NCBI RefSeq assembly: GCF_014489635.1
Contig: NZ_CP060828.1
Span: 8,420,001-8,484,000, forward strand
Reading direction: 5' to 3'
DNA: 64,000 nucleotides
Source: Streptomyces roseirectus
GTDB lineage: Bacteria; Actinomycetota; Actinomycetes; Streptomycetales; Streptomycetaceae
This document shows positions 41,907-50,771 of this stretch, piece by piece. The translations under genes and the position numbers were made by a program. Under the pieces are notes generated by a model. The model searched no databases and was not told where the DNA came from. It was given only the letters and a program-made list of their open reading frames with translations. How positions within the stretch are numbered: position 1 is the first letter of the stretch; each line of letters opens with the position of its first letter.

Positions 41907-42821
41907 GTGGATTACCGGGACGCGCCCTCAGCGCACGCCGAGATCCAGACGTCCCGCGCGCGTGCCGCCGTCGCCCACGTCACCACCCAGGCCGTCGGCC
42001 CCGCCGTCCCCGTGGACCTCCGCGTCACCCTCAACTTCCACCCCGACCGGACGGCGGACGGCGAACCGATTCTGCGCGCGCTCGCGCGGGACGGCGCCTA
42101 CCACTCCCAGTTCGTCACCGGTACCAGCAACGGCGGCCTGACCGCGCACCCGGGCGGCGACCGCTGGCGCTGGGAGAGCCGGATCTTCGGCGGCGCGTAC
42201 GACGACGCCGAGCCGCACGAGCGGCCCGTCTACGGCGCCCTGAACTTCCGCCGCCAGGTCGTCGGAGCCGCCCCGCGCTTCGGCTCCGCCCACTTCCGGC
42301 TGACCGCCGCCGCCCTCACCCGCGCGACGTTCTGCTACCCCGACAGCGCCGCCGAACCGGCCCACTTCGGCGTCGCGGCGTCCTCGGCGCTGATCGCCCT
42401 CGCCGAGTCCGACGAGCAGGACCCCCTCAACGACTACATCGAGACCCAGATCCACGGCGGCGTCGACCTCGCGCGCGACGTCGAGGCCGTCGTCCTGGAC
42501 GCCTGCTACCGGGGCACGCGCGTGGAGGACGACGCCCGCCGCCTCCCGTGCGCCGTGGAGTGGCACCCCGGCTACCGCATCACCCTCGCGGACCTCCACG
42601 CGCACGCGGACTACCGGGGCCCCGAGTACGCCGCCCTGGGCGAGGAGATCGCCGAGGACGGACACGTCGACCCGCGCGTGATCGGGGACGCCGCGCGCAG
42701 CGGCCGGTACGCACTCCAGGACCTGAAGATGGTCTGGCACACGCTGGCTCGCTTCGGGGCACCTGAGGGAGCGGGGACGGCCCGCGCGCAGGCGGCGGGC
42801 ACGGGAGCGGCCGGAATCTGA
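41907..42821 (+). CDS. DUF3626 family protein
   Basis: 304 residues from GTG 41907 behind AGGAGGAG. Family stretches are VTLNFHPDRTADGEPIL, YGALNFRRQVVGAAPRFGSAHFRL, DDYIETQIHG-type (DYIETQIHGGVDLARDVEAVVLDACYRG in parts) and VEWHPGYRI. No membrane segment. ADP-ribosyltransferase-like fold has been suggested for relatives, but I cannot confirm it here. Confidence 0.85.
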   Translation: MDYRDAPSAHAEIQTSRARAAVAHVTTQAVGPAVPVDLRVTLNFHPDRTADGEPILRALARDGAYHSQFVTGTSNGGLTAHPGGDRWRWESRIFGGAYDDAEPHERPVYGALNFRRQVVGAAPRFGSAHFRLTAAALTRATFCYPDSAAEPAHFGVAASSALIALAESDEQDPLNDYIETQIHGGVDLARDVEAVVLDACYRGTRVEDDARRLPCAVEWHPGYRITLADLHAHADYRGPEYAALGEEIAEDGHVDPRVIGDAARSGRYALQDLKMVWHTLARFGAPEGAGTARAQAAGTGAAGI

Positions 42822-42875
42822 GACGACGCACCCTCTGCGGCCGTCACCGTTCCAAACCACCTCTTTCGGCTGACC

Positions 42876-43523
42876 TCAGCACCCCCGTCCCTCACCACCC
42901 CGCCCCTCCGGCGGCCACACCCCCGCAGCCAGCACCCCTTCCGCGTAAGCCCGAGCCACCAGCTCCGTACGGTTCGACGCCCCCCACCGCGCCGACAGCC
43001 GCCGCAGGTGATAGCTCACCCCGTCCGGCGTGAGCCCCGTCTCCCGGGCGGCCCGTGCCGTCGTCGCGCCCCCGGCGAGCAGCGCGAGGATGCGTGTCTC
43101 GACCGGTGTGACGGTCTCAGGTGGCGGCGGACAGGCGCGCGTCTCCTCGCCGTGCGCCCGCAGCATGACCAGCAGCGCCGGGGTGAGGCCGACGCTGTCG
43201 CTGACGGGGTCGGCGGTGAGTTCGCCGTGCCGCAGCCGCCCGTCGGGCGCGTCCCACCGGACGGACACCTGATAGCGGGAGCGGTGGCGCAGCCGCAGCG
43301 CCTGGGCGATCCGCTCGACCTGCTCCGCCTCGACGGGCCGGAACAGCTCCAGCACGGCCCGCCCGCGCAGCCGCCCCGGCGTCGCCCCGCACTCGGCGGC
43401 CATCGCGGGGTTCGCGAGCAGGACGTCGCCGTACACGTCGCACACCGCGACCGGAACGGTCACGCGGTCGAAGAGCGTCAGCGCGCGGTTGCGCCAGACG
43501 ACAGCGGCCTCGGCGGCGTTCAC
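42876..43523 (-). CDS. PAS domain LuxR-type transcriptional regulator
   Basis: 215 residues. N-terminal PAS domain (about 12-120): LTLFDRVTVPVAVCDVYGDVLLANPAM. C-terminal LuxR HTH (about 140-200): VTPVETRILALLAGGATTARAARETGLTPDGVSYHLRRLSARWG in parts. GTG 43523 overlaps the stop of the HD gene by 4 bp (GTGA), so the two are co-translated, and the HD protein may signal to it or vice versa. Ligand of the PAS domain unknown. Confidence 0.85.
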   Translation of the reverse strand: MNAAEAAVVWRNRALTLFDRVTVPVAVCDVYGDVLLANPAMAAECGATPGRLRGRAVLELFRPVEAEQVERIAQALRLRHRSRYQVSVRWDAPDGRLRHGELTADPVSDSVGLTPALLVMLRAHGEETRACPPPPETVTPVETRILALLAGGATTARAARETGLTPDGVSYHLRRLSARWGASNRTELVARAYAEGVLAAGVWPPEGRGGEGRGC

Positions 43524-43963
43524 CGGTCACCCCCTCCTGGCCGGCCGGGGGCGACAGGGTGTTCGGCTTGCCAGGCGAGCCTGCGGTCGGCGCCGTCGCC
43601 GATGCGGGTCAGGGCCTCGTCGAGTTCCATGAAGACCTCCCGGACGGGACGGCCGCAGGCGCGCGAGAGTTCGGCGACGACCAGGTCCTCCAGGTCGGTG
43701 ACGCGCTTGTTCTTCCAGATCTTGTCGGCGAAGCTCACGAGCAGGTCCTCGACGGCGGCCTCGGGCGACTGCCAGGAGGCGTGCGTGCCGGCGAACCGGG
43801 CGAGGCGGTCCGGGACGCCGTGGGCGAGCAGCAGTTCCCGGTCCACCGCGGGCCCGAACCCAGCGACGACGTCGAGGAGTTGTGCCGCGACGTCGTGCAC
43901 CGCGCGCAGGGGCCGCAGCGGGGGATCGGTGGTCTCGCCGGACGCGATCGCGGAAAGGGGCAT
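43520..43963 (-). CDS. HD-domain-like protein apparently lacking the metal-binding core
   Basis: 147 residues. It carries the flanks of an actinobacterial HD phosphohydrolase: VHDVAAQLLDVVAGFGPAVDRE in the first part and LLLAHGVPDRLARFAGTHASW, VEDLLVSFADKIWKNKRVTDLED in the second. In the family as I recall it, a segment with the HD-IGK dyad and a HExAG motif stands between the DRE and the LLLAHGVP blocks; here they are joined directly. An in-frame TAA lies just upstream of the ATG, so no longer start exists. The protein is probably catalytically inactive. The missing segment is recalled, not aligned. Confidence 0.75.
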   Translation of the reverse strand: MPLSAIASGETTDPPLRPLRAVHDVAAQLLDVVAGFGPAVDRELLLAHGVPDRLARFAGTHASWQSPEAAVEDLLVSFADKIWKNKRVTDLEDLVVAELSRACGRPVREVFMELDEALTRIGDGADRRLAWQAEHPVAPGRPGGGDR

Positions 43964-44033
43964 CCGGACACCTTAACCGCAGGGCCCTCTAGGGCTCTTC
44001 GGGCCTTCGCGCAAGGGCTGTTACGGATTCTTG

Positions 44034-44051
44034 ACTGCACGATCGTGTAGT
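44034..44051. promoter_or_regulatory. 18-bp near-palindrome between the HD gene and the CYP102 fusion
   Basis: ACTGCACGATCGTGTAGT is symmetric except at one base pair and contains the perfect core CACGATCGTG. TTGACT (44031-44036) overlaps its left edge and may be a -35. Likely TetR-type operator; position suits control of the P450 fusion, the HD-LuxR pair, or both. Confidence 0.5.
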
Positions 44052-44130
44052 GCCCGCGCCGGGCCGGGCGCCGCCCGTGGACCACGCTGGATGACGCACC
44101 CGCCGTCCAGCGAAAGGCAGTTGACGCGCC

Positions 44131-47100
44131 ATGTCCCCCACCGCGCCGTCCCCCGTCGCCCCGTCCCCCGCCGCGCACCCGGACCTCGCCGCCGCCCCCG
44201 TCCCCGTCGCCGACATCAGCGCCACCGGACCCGGCAGCACCCCGATCCAGCAGGTGATGGGGCTCATGCGGGAGCACGGGCCGGTCCTGGTGCGCCGGTT
44301 GCACGGGCGTGACGTGATGTTCGTCGCGGACCTGGACCTGGTGACCGACCTCGCGGACGAGAGCCGGTTCGCCAAGCACATAGGCCCCGCCCTGGAGAAC
44401 GTCCGGGAGTTCGCCGCCGACGGCCTGTTCACCGCGTACAACGACGAGCCCAACTGGGCGAAGGCGCACGACATCCTGATGCCCGCGTTCGCGCTCGGCT
44501 CGATGCGCACCTACCACCCGGTGATGCTGAAGGTGGCCCGCCGCCTGATCGACGCCTGGGACGGCGCCGCCCGCGCCGGGCAGCCGGTGAACGTGCCCGA
44601 CGACATGACCCGCATGACCCTCGACACCATCGGACTCGCCGGATTCGACTACGACTTCGGCTCCTTCGAACGCCCCGAGCCGCACCCGTTCGTCGAGGCG
44701 ATGGTGCGCGGCCTGGAGTGGAGCATGCACCGGCTCGCCCGCGTCCCCGGCGAGGACCACTCGGCCGCCGACGCGGCGTTCCGCGCCGACGCCGACTACC
44801 TCGCGCGGGTCGTGGACGACGTCATCGCCGCCCGCACCGGCACCGACCAGTCCGGGGCCACCGACCTCCTCGGCCTCATGCTCAGCGCCCCCCACCCCGC
44901 CGACGGCACCACCCTCGACCACGCCAACATCCGCAACCAGGTCATCACGTTCCTCATCGCCGGCCACGAAACCACCTCCGGCGCCATGTCGTTCGCCCTC
45001 CACTACCTCGCCAAGCACCCCGAGGTCCTGAACCTCGTCCGCCGCGAGGTCGACGCCCTGTGGGGCGACCAGGAGGACCCGGAGCCGACGTACGACGAGG
45101 TCGGACGGCTCACCTACACGCGCCAAGTCCTGAACGAGGCCCTGCGGTTGTGGCCGACGGCCGCCGCGTTCAGCCGGCACGCCCTCAAGGACACCCTCCT
45201 CGGCGGGCGCGTCCCGATGCGCGCCGGGCAGGCGGTGACCGTGCTCGCGCCGATGCTGCACCGGCAGCCCGTCTGGGGCGACAACCCCGACCTGTTCGAC
45301 CCCGAGCGGTTCACGCCCGAGGCGGAGGCGGCCCGCTCACCGCACGCCTTCAAACCGTTCGGCACCGGCGAACGCGCCTGCATCGGACGGCAGTTCGCCC
45401 TCCACGAGGCGACGATGCTCCTCGCGATGCTCGTCCACCGCTACCGCCTCCACGACCACGCCGGCTACCGGCTCACGATCAAGGAAACCCTCACCCTCAA
45501 GCCCGACGGCTTCACCCTCACCCTCACCCCGCGCACCCCCGCCGACCGAACCCACGCCCCCCTCCCCGGAGTCGCGGCGACCGCCCCCGCCCGCACCGAC
45601 ACCTCGGCCCTCCCCGCCCGCGTCCGCCCCGGCACCGCCGCCCTCTTCCTGCACGGCAGCAACTACGGCACCTGCCGCGACTTCACCGCCCAACTCGCGG
45701 ACGAGGCAGGTGACATCGGCTGCACGACCGAGACGGCACCCCTCGACGACTACGCCGGTCACCTGCCCACCGACCGCCCCGTCGTCATCACCGCCGCCTC
45801 CTACAACGGCCGCCCCACCGACGACGCCACCGCCTTCGCCGCCTGGCTGGCGGAGGACCACGACCTCACCGGGGTCACGTACGCCGTCCTCGGCGTCGGC
45901 GACCGCAACTGGGCCGCCACCTACCAGCACTTCCCCACCCGCGTCGACGAACGCCTCGCCGAACTCGGCGCCACCCGCATCGCCGACCGCGCGGCGGCCG
46001 ACGCCTCCGGCGATCTCACCGGCGCCGTACGGGAGTTCACCCGCACCCTGCGCACCGCCCTCCTGGAACACCACGGCGACCCCGACGCGACCCCCGCCGC
46101 CGACGACGCCGGTGAACCCCGACACGCCTACACCGTCCGCACGCTGACCGAAGGCCCGCTGGACGCCCTCGCCGAACGCCACGGCCTGGTCCCCATGCGC
46201 GTCACCGAGGCCCACGACCTCACCACCCCCGGCCACCCGCGCCGCAAATGCTTCCTGCGCGTCGCCCTCCCCGACGGGGTCACCTACCGCACGGCCGACC
46301 ACCTCACCGTCCTGCCCGCCAACTCCCCGGCCCTGGTCGACCGCGCCCTCACCGCCTTCGGCCTCGATCCGGACGCCCTGCTCGACATACGCCCCACCCG
46401 CCGCGACGGCCTCGCCGTGGACCGCCCGCTGACGGCACGTCAACTCCTCACCCGCCACGTCGAGTTGCAGGACCGCCCGACGGCCGCCCAGCGCGCCGCG
46501 CTCGCCGCCGCCAACCCCTGCCCGCCCGAACGAGCCGCCCTCGCCGCCCTCACCGACGACGACCCGCGCACCCTGCTGGAACTCGTCGAAGCTCACCCGG
46601 CGCTGCGCGGCGCCCTCGACTGGGCCCAACTCCTCGACCTGCTCACGCCGTTGCGCCCCCGCCACTACTCCATCTCATCCTCGCCCGCGACGGACCCCGG
46701 CCACGCCGACCTGATGATCTCCCTCCTCGACGCCCCCGCCCGCTCCGGCAACGGCCGCTACCGGGGCACCGGTTCGGCCCACCTCGCCGAACTCGCCCCC
46801 GGCGACACCGTGTACGCCCGCGTCCAGCCCTGCCGCGAGGCGTTCCGCATGGACCACACCGCGCCCGTCGTCATGGTCGCCGCCGGCACCGGACTCGCCC
46901 CCTTCCGGGGCGCGATCGCCGACCGCATGACCATGACCGGTGAACTCCCGCCCGCCCTCTGCTACTTCGGCTGCGGCGCCCCCGACACCGACTACCTCCA
47001 CGCCGACGAACTGCGCGCCGCCGACGCCGCCGGAGCCGTCTCCCTGCGCCCCGCCTTCAGCGCCGGGCCCGGCGGCGAGTACGTCCAGCACCGGATCGCC

Positions 47101-47313
47101 GCCGAGGGCGAGGAGGTCTGGAAGCTGCTGACCGAGGGCGCCCGCGTGTACGTCTGCGGCGACGGCTCCCGCATGGCTCCCGGGGTGCGCGAGGCGTTCC
47201 GTACCCTGTACCGGGACCACACGCCGGACGCCGACGCGGCGGCGGCCGAGACCTGGCTGAACGAGCTGATGGCGAACGGGCGTTACGTCGAGGACGTGTA
47301 CGCCGCGAACTGA
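44131..47313 (+). CDS. Self-sufficient CYP102 P450-reductase fusion (BM3-like)
   Basis: 1060 residues in three modules. P450 domain (about 25-465): I-helix [15 protein letters not shown]-like NEALRLWPTAA, haem loop [23 protein letters not shown] flavodoxin domain (about 495-645): LHGSNYGTCRDFTAQL, YNGRPTDDATAF, VGDRNWAATYQ. FAD/NADPH reductase (about 660-1060): RPRHYSISSSP for FAD, VMVAAGTGLAPFRGAI and YVCGDGSRMAPGV for NADPH. It should hydroxylate fatty acids or similar chains in the cytoplasm without partner proteins. It lies about 9 kb from a haem-only relative. The start is ATG 44131. The downstream kinase follows after 17 bp. Confidence 0.94.
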   Translation: MSPTAPSPVAPSPAAHPDLAAAPVPVADISATGPGSTPIQQVMGLMREHGPVLVRRLHGRDVMFVADLDLVTDLADESRFAKHIGPALENVREFAADGLFTAYNDEPNWAKAHDILMPAFALGSMRTYHPVMLKVARRLIDAWDGAARAGQPVNVPDDMTRMTLDTIGLAGFDYDFGSFERPEPHPFVEAMVRGLEWSMHRLARVPGEDHSAADAAFRADADYLARVVDDVIAARTGTDQSGATDLLGLMLSAPHPADGTTLDHANIRNQVITFLIAGHETTSGAMSFALHYLAKHPEVLNLVRREVDALWGDQEDPEPTYDEVGRLTYTRQVLNEALRLWPTAAAFSRHALKDTLLGGRVPMRAGQAVTVLAPMLHRQPVWGDNPDLFDPERFTPEAEAARSPHAFKPFGTGERACIGRQFALHEATMLLAMLVHRYRLHDHAGYRLTIKETLTLKPDGFTLTLTPRTPADRTHAPLPGVAATAPARTDTSALPARVRPGTAALFLHGSNYGTCRDFTAQLADEAGDIGCTTETAPLDDYAGHLPTDRPVVITAASYNGRPTDDATAFAAWLAEDHDLTGVTYAVLGVGDRNWAATYQHFPTRVDERLAELGATRIADRAAADASGDLTGAVREFTRTLRTALLEHHGDPDATPAADDAGEPRHAYTVRTLTEGPLDALAERHGLVPMRVTEAHDLTTPGHPRRKCFLRVALPDGVTYRTADHLTVLPANSPALVDRALTAFGLDPDALLDIRPTRRDGLAVDRPLTARQLLTRHVELQDRPTAAQRAALAAANPCPPERAALAALTDDDPRTLLELVEAHPALRGALDWAQLLDLLTPLRPRHYSISSSPATDPGHADLMISLLDAPARSGNGRYRGTGSAHLAELAPGDTVYARVQPCREAFRMDHTAPVVMVAAGTGLAPFRGAIADRMTMTGELPPALCYFGCGAPDTDYLHADELRAADAAGAVSLRPAFSAGPGGEYVQHRIAAEGEEVWKLLTEGARVYVCGDGSRMAPGVREAFRTLYRDHTPDADAAAAETWLNELMANGRYVEDVYAAN

Positions 47314-47330
47314 CCGGAAGGGCGCGGGCG

Positions 47331-48284
47331 ATGGACTCCTGGACGCGGGCACGGCACCTCCTCGCGAGGGCGGGCCTGCCCGCCGGACTCCTCACCCGCG
47401 TCACCCCCTTGAGCGGCGGCACCTACAACACCGTCGAGGAACTGCTCCTCGACGACGGCACCCGGTACGTCCTCAAGACCGCCCCGCACGCCGACGGCCT
47501 CCGGCACGAGAAACGGCTCCTCGTGTCGGAGGCCGACTTCTACGCGGGCGCCGCCCGAGCGGGCGTCCCCGCGCCGCGCGTCCTCGCCCAGGACGACGAC
47601 CACCTCCTGATGACCGCGATCCCCGGCATCCAGTGGGCCGACGACACTCTCACGCCGACTCAACGCACCGTGCTGCGCACCGAGTTGGCCGGACAGGTCG
47701 CCCGCCTCCACAGGATCACCGGACCCGGCTACGGCTACCCCTCCGGCGCCCTCGGCCTGTTGGCCCCCGACTGGCGCACGGCGTTCACCGGCATGCTGGA
47801 CGCGGTCCTCGCCGACGCCGACCACTACGGGGCCGAACTCCCCCTGGGGACGGCGGAGATCAGATCGGCCGCCGCCCCCGCGTACGCCGCGCTGGACGAG
47901 GTGACGACCCCGGCCCTGGTCCACTTCGACCTGTGGCCCGGCAACATCCTCATCGACCCCGCCGCACCCCGCGTCACCGGACTCATCGACGGCGAACGCA
48001 TGTTCTGGGGCGACCCGCTCGCCGACCTCGTCTCCCTCGCGCTGCTCGCCGACATCCGCGCCGACGACACCTTCCTGACGGCCTATCAGAACGCGGGCGG
48101 GCAGGCCGACTTCGACCTGCCCGCCCGACAGCGCTACGCTCTCTACCGCACCTACCTCTATCTGATCATGCTGACGGAACAGGTCCCGAGGAAGGCGGAC
48201 GAGGGACACCGCCAGTGGGCCCGGGAGACGGCGGCGCCCCAACTGCTGGCCGCGCTCGGGGAGATCGAGACACCGGCCGCGTGA
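47331..48284 (+). CDS. Aminoglycoside-phosphotransferase-fold (APH) kinase
   Basis: 317 residues. N-lobe SGGTYNTVEELLLDDGTRYVLKTAP, catalytic loop VHFDLWPGNILID and metal motif GLIDGERMFWGDP are those of the APH / choline-kinase-like group. The substrate is not predictable; most Streptomyces members phosphorylate small molecules. It follows the P450 fusion by 17 bp in the same direction, so it is probably co-transcribed with it. Confidence 0.85.
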   Translation: MDSWTRARHLLARAGLPAGLLTRVTPLSGGTYNTVEELLLDDGTRYVLKTAPHADGLRHEKRLLVSEADFYAGAARAGVPAPRVLAQDDDHLLMTAIPGIQWADDTLTPTQRTVLRTELAGQVARLHRITGPGYGYPSGALGLLAPDWRTAFTGMLDAVLADADHYGAELPLGTAEIRSAAAPAYAALDEVTTPALVHFDLWPGNILIDPAAPRVTGLIDGERMFWGDPLADLVSLALLADIRADDTFLTAYQNAGGQADFDLPARQRYALYRTYLYLIMLTEQVPRKADEGHRQWARETAAPQLLAALGEIETPAA

Positions 48285-48315
48285 CACCGCCTACCGGCGA
48301 CCGCGTTCGCCTCCG

Positions 48316-49287
48316 TCAGCCGGCGAACGCGTTCACCCCCGTCCGCTCGGCCGACAGCTCCCACAACCGCTCCGCCTGATCCGCGTCCGTCGCCCACGCC
48401 GCCACCCCCGACGACTGGTCGCCGGGCGCCGCCGGTTCGGCGATCTCGCAGTCCTCCAGATACACCCCGCCCATGGTGTCGAGCTGGGGGGACGTCGCCG
48501 CCCACACCTGCGTCGCTGCCCCCTGCTCCGGCGTCTTGAACGCCTCCGGCATCAGCGGCGTGCCGTTCTCGTCGATCCAGCCGCGCTCGACCATCTCCTC
48601 CTTGGCCAGGTGGCGCTGGAGGGGCGTGAGGATGCCGCCCGGGTGCAGGGAGAACGCGCGCACCCCGAAGGCGCGGCCCAGCCTGTCGAGGTGCAGCGCG
48701 AACAGGGCGTTGGCGGTCTTCGCCTGCCCGTACGCCTGCCACTTGTCGTAGCCCTGGCGCCAGTCGACGTCGTTCCAGCGGACGCCGGAGAAGTGGTGGG
48801 CGCGCGAGGAGACCGACACGACGCGGGCGCCGCCCGGCTCGATCGCCGGCCACAGCCGGTTGACCAGGGCGAAGTGCCCCAGGTGGTTGGTGGCGAACTG
48901 GGCCTCCCAGCCGGGGCCCACGCGCGTCTCGGGGCACGCCATGATTCCCGCGCTGTTGATCACGTAGTCCAATGTGCGTCCGGAGGCGAGGAACCGGTCC
49001 GCGAACGCCCGCACGCTCTCCAGATCGCCCAGGTCCAGCTCGTCCACCTCGACCCCGGCGATCCCCCGGACCGCCTCACGCGCGGCCTCGGCCCGCCGCG
49101 CCGGGACGACCACCCGCGCGCCAGCCTTGGCCAGCGCCCGCGTCGTCTCCAGCCCGAGCCCCGAGTAGCCGCCGGTCACCAGGGCCAGCGTGCCCGTGAG
49201 GTCACGGCCCGCGAGGACGTCGTCGGCGGTGCTGCGGAAGCCGAAGCCGGAACCGATCTTGACTTGAGGAGTGTCGCTGTTGCTCAT
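48316..49287 (-). CDS. Short-chain dehydrogenase/reductase
   Basis: 323 residues from ATG 49287, with GAGGG upstream. The cofactor loop is TGGYSGLGLETTRAL, the NNAG equivalent is NSAGIM, the catalytic serine is in VVSVSSRAH and the Tyr/Lys pair in WQAYGQAKTANALFA. Family: retinol-dehydrogenase/WWOX-like SDRs, common and of unknown substrate in Streptomyces. The open frame extends to 49965 only as a shadow of the next gene. It converges with the APH kinase. Confidence 0.88.
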   Translation of the reverse strand: MSNSDTPQVKIGSGFGFRSTADDVLAGRDLTGTLALVTGGYSGLGLETTRALAKAGARVVVPARRAEAAREAVRGIAGVEVDELDLGDLESVRAFADRFLASGRTLDYVINSAGIMACPETRVGPGWEAQFATNHLGHFALVNRLWPAIEPGGARVVSVSSRAHHFSGVRWNDVDWRQGYDKWQAYGQAKTANALFALHLDRLGRAFGVRAFSLHPGGILTPLQRHLAKEEMVERGWIDENGTPLMPEAFKTPEQGAATQVWAATSPQLDTMGGVYLEDCEIAEPAAPGDQSSGVAAWATDADQAERLWELSAERTGVNAFAG

Positions 49288-49343
49288 GCCCTCGACCGTA
49301 CGAATTGAAGTGCTCTCGAAGTCAAACGCGAACCGCACCTCGC

Positions 49344-50386
49344 TCAGCGCCGCGTCCAGTCCAGCAGCCGCTCGTACGGCCACGTCGTCACCACTCGCTC
49401 CGCCGGCACCCCGCACTCCTCGGCCCGCGCGCACCCCAGCGCCTGCCAGTCCAGCTGCCCCGGCGCGTGCGCGTCCGTGTTGACCGAGAACAGCACCCCG
49501 GCGTCCACGGCCTGCCGCAGCAGCCGTCGGGGAGGATCCAGCCGCTCGGGACGGCTGTTGATCTCCACCGCCGTCCCGGACTCCGCGCACGCCTCGAACA
49601 CCGCCGCCGCGTCGAACTCGGACTCCGGCCGCCGCTTCCCGGCGATCAGGCGCCCGGTGCAGTGGCCCAGGATGTCCGCGTGCGGGTCGCGGACGGCGGC
49701 CAGCAGGCGGCGGGTCATCGAGCGGGCGTCCATCCGCAGCTTGGAGTGGACCGACACGACGACCACGTCGAGGCGGGCCAGCAGCTCGGGGTCCTGGTCG
49801 AGGGAGCCGTCGTCGAGGATGTCGCACTCGATGCCGGTCAGCAGGCGGAACGGGGCCCACGTGGTGTTCAGCCGCTCGACCAGGTCGAGCTGGGCGCGCA
49901 GGCGGTCCGCCGTGAGGCCCCGGGCGACGGTCAGGCGTGGCGAGTGGTCCGTGAGCACCGCCCACTCGTGGCCCAGCGCGGCGGCCGTCCGCGCCATCTC
50001 CTCGACGGGGCTGCCGCCGTCCGACCAGTCGGAGTGCAGATGGCAGTCACCCCGCAGCAGGGCCCTCCCCCAAGTTCTCGGCTTCGCTCGAACAGGGGGG
50101 ACCCCCACCCGGCGCCGCCCGGTGGCGGCCAGGACTGCTCGGCCTCGACGCGCTCCAGGTAGGCGGGGGTGCGGCCGGCCAGGGCCTCGCGGACCACCTG
50201 TGCGGTCTTCGGGCCGACGCCCTTCAGCGCTTCCAGTGTGCCCGCCGCCGCGCGGTGCGCGATCTCCGCCTCGGGCAGCGCGGACAGCACACGGGCCGCC
50301 GTCCGGAAGGCCCGCACGCGGTACGGCGGGGCGAGGGAACGTTCCAGCAGGAAGGCGATCCGTTCCAGTGCCTCGACGGGGAGCAT
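49344..50386 (-). pseudogene. PolX-like HhH-PHP protein gene, frameshifted at an inserted palindromic element
   Basis: Two adjoining reading frames form one recognisable protein. From ATG 50386 the N-terminal part (LERIAFLLERSLAPPYRVRAFRTAARVL, TLEALKGVGPKTAQVVREAL) is a helix-hairpin-helix domain like that of bacterial PolX. The rest, LLRGDCHLHSDWSDGGSPVEEM onwards to VVTTWPYERLLDW, is a PHP domain with intact metal-binding histidines, but it is in a different frame. The switch lies within 50064-50110, where a short palindromic element with G6 and C5-6 runs occurs. The HhH frame otherwise runs on to a stop at 49931. The PHP part alone could start at an in-frame GTG near 50108. A sequencing error in the G/C runs is the main alternative. 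Confidence 0.75.
50064..50110. repeat. Small palindromic Streptomyces-type element inserted in the PHP gene
   Basis: About 47 bp: CCCCCAAGTTC on one side and GAACAGGGGGG on the other (approximate inverse copies) around TCGGCTTCGCTC. I recall near-identical units scattered in Streptomyces genomes, often inside coding sequence and encoding peptides like PVRAKPRTWG, as here in one frame. Its ends are estimated. No second copy was found in this window. Confidence 0.6.
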
Positions 50387-50462
50387 GCCACCAGGGTTGC
50401 CCAGGAGCCGCCGGAACGCTCGCCGGGTAGCGCCTCGCCGGAGTCGTCCTACCCTCGATTAC

Positions 50463-50717
50463 ATGACCGAGATAGCGAGCCCCTACATCTCCCACCCGCG
50501 GATCATGGTGCTCGGGGTCCAGCCGGGGACTCCCCCCTTCCGCATCATGGAGATCGACGGCCAGGTCGTCGGCTCCACCCACGCCGTCGCCGAGGTCCTG
50601 GAAACCGCCGCCCGCTTCGGCATCACGGTCCACGACCTCGACGACCCCGACACGATCCGCTGGGTCGGCGGCGACCGCTACACCTGGCGGCCCCGCCAGG
50701 GTCTGGTGCGCCCCTGA
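50463..50717 (+). CDS. Small conserved protein, unknown function
   Basis: 84 residues from ATG 50463: ISHPRIMVLGVQPGTPPFRIMEIDGQVVG near the start, then STHAVAEVLETAARFG and a terminal DDPDTIRWVGGDRYTW. Soluble, no recognised domain. It is divergent from the PHP gene, with a short 76-bp gap. Confidence 0.75.
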   Translation: MTEIASPYISHPRIMVLGVQPGTPPFRIMEIDGQVVGSTHAVAEVLETAARFGITVHDLDDPDTIRWVGGDRYTWRPRQGLVRP

Positions 50718-50771
50718 ATATTGGCTCCGCGATCATGAAATGAACGGGCGGCCCCGGATGTTGATCGCGGC

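Noticed and set aside
33620..47313. The P450-rich region as part of a secondary-metabolite cluster
   Set aside because: No polyketide synthase, peptide synthetase, terpene synthase or dedicated transporter lies here; neighbours are unrelated housekeeping or regulatory families.
50108..50633. Long upstream extension of the PHP frame
   Set aside because: The stretch before the palindromic element in that frame is antisense or out of frame to the HhH domain and to the 84-residue gene, and is not protein-like.
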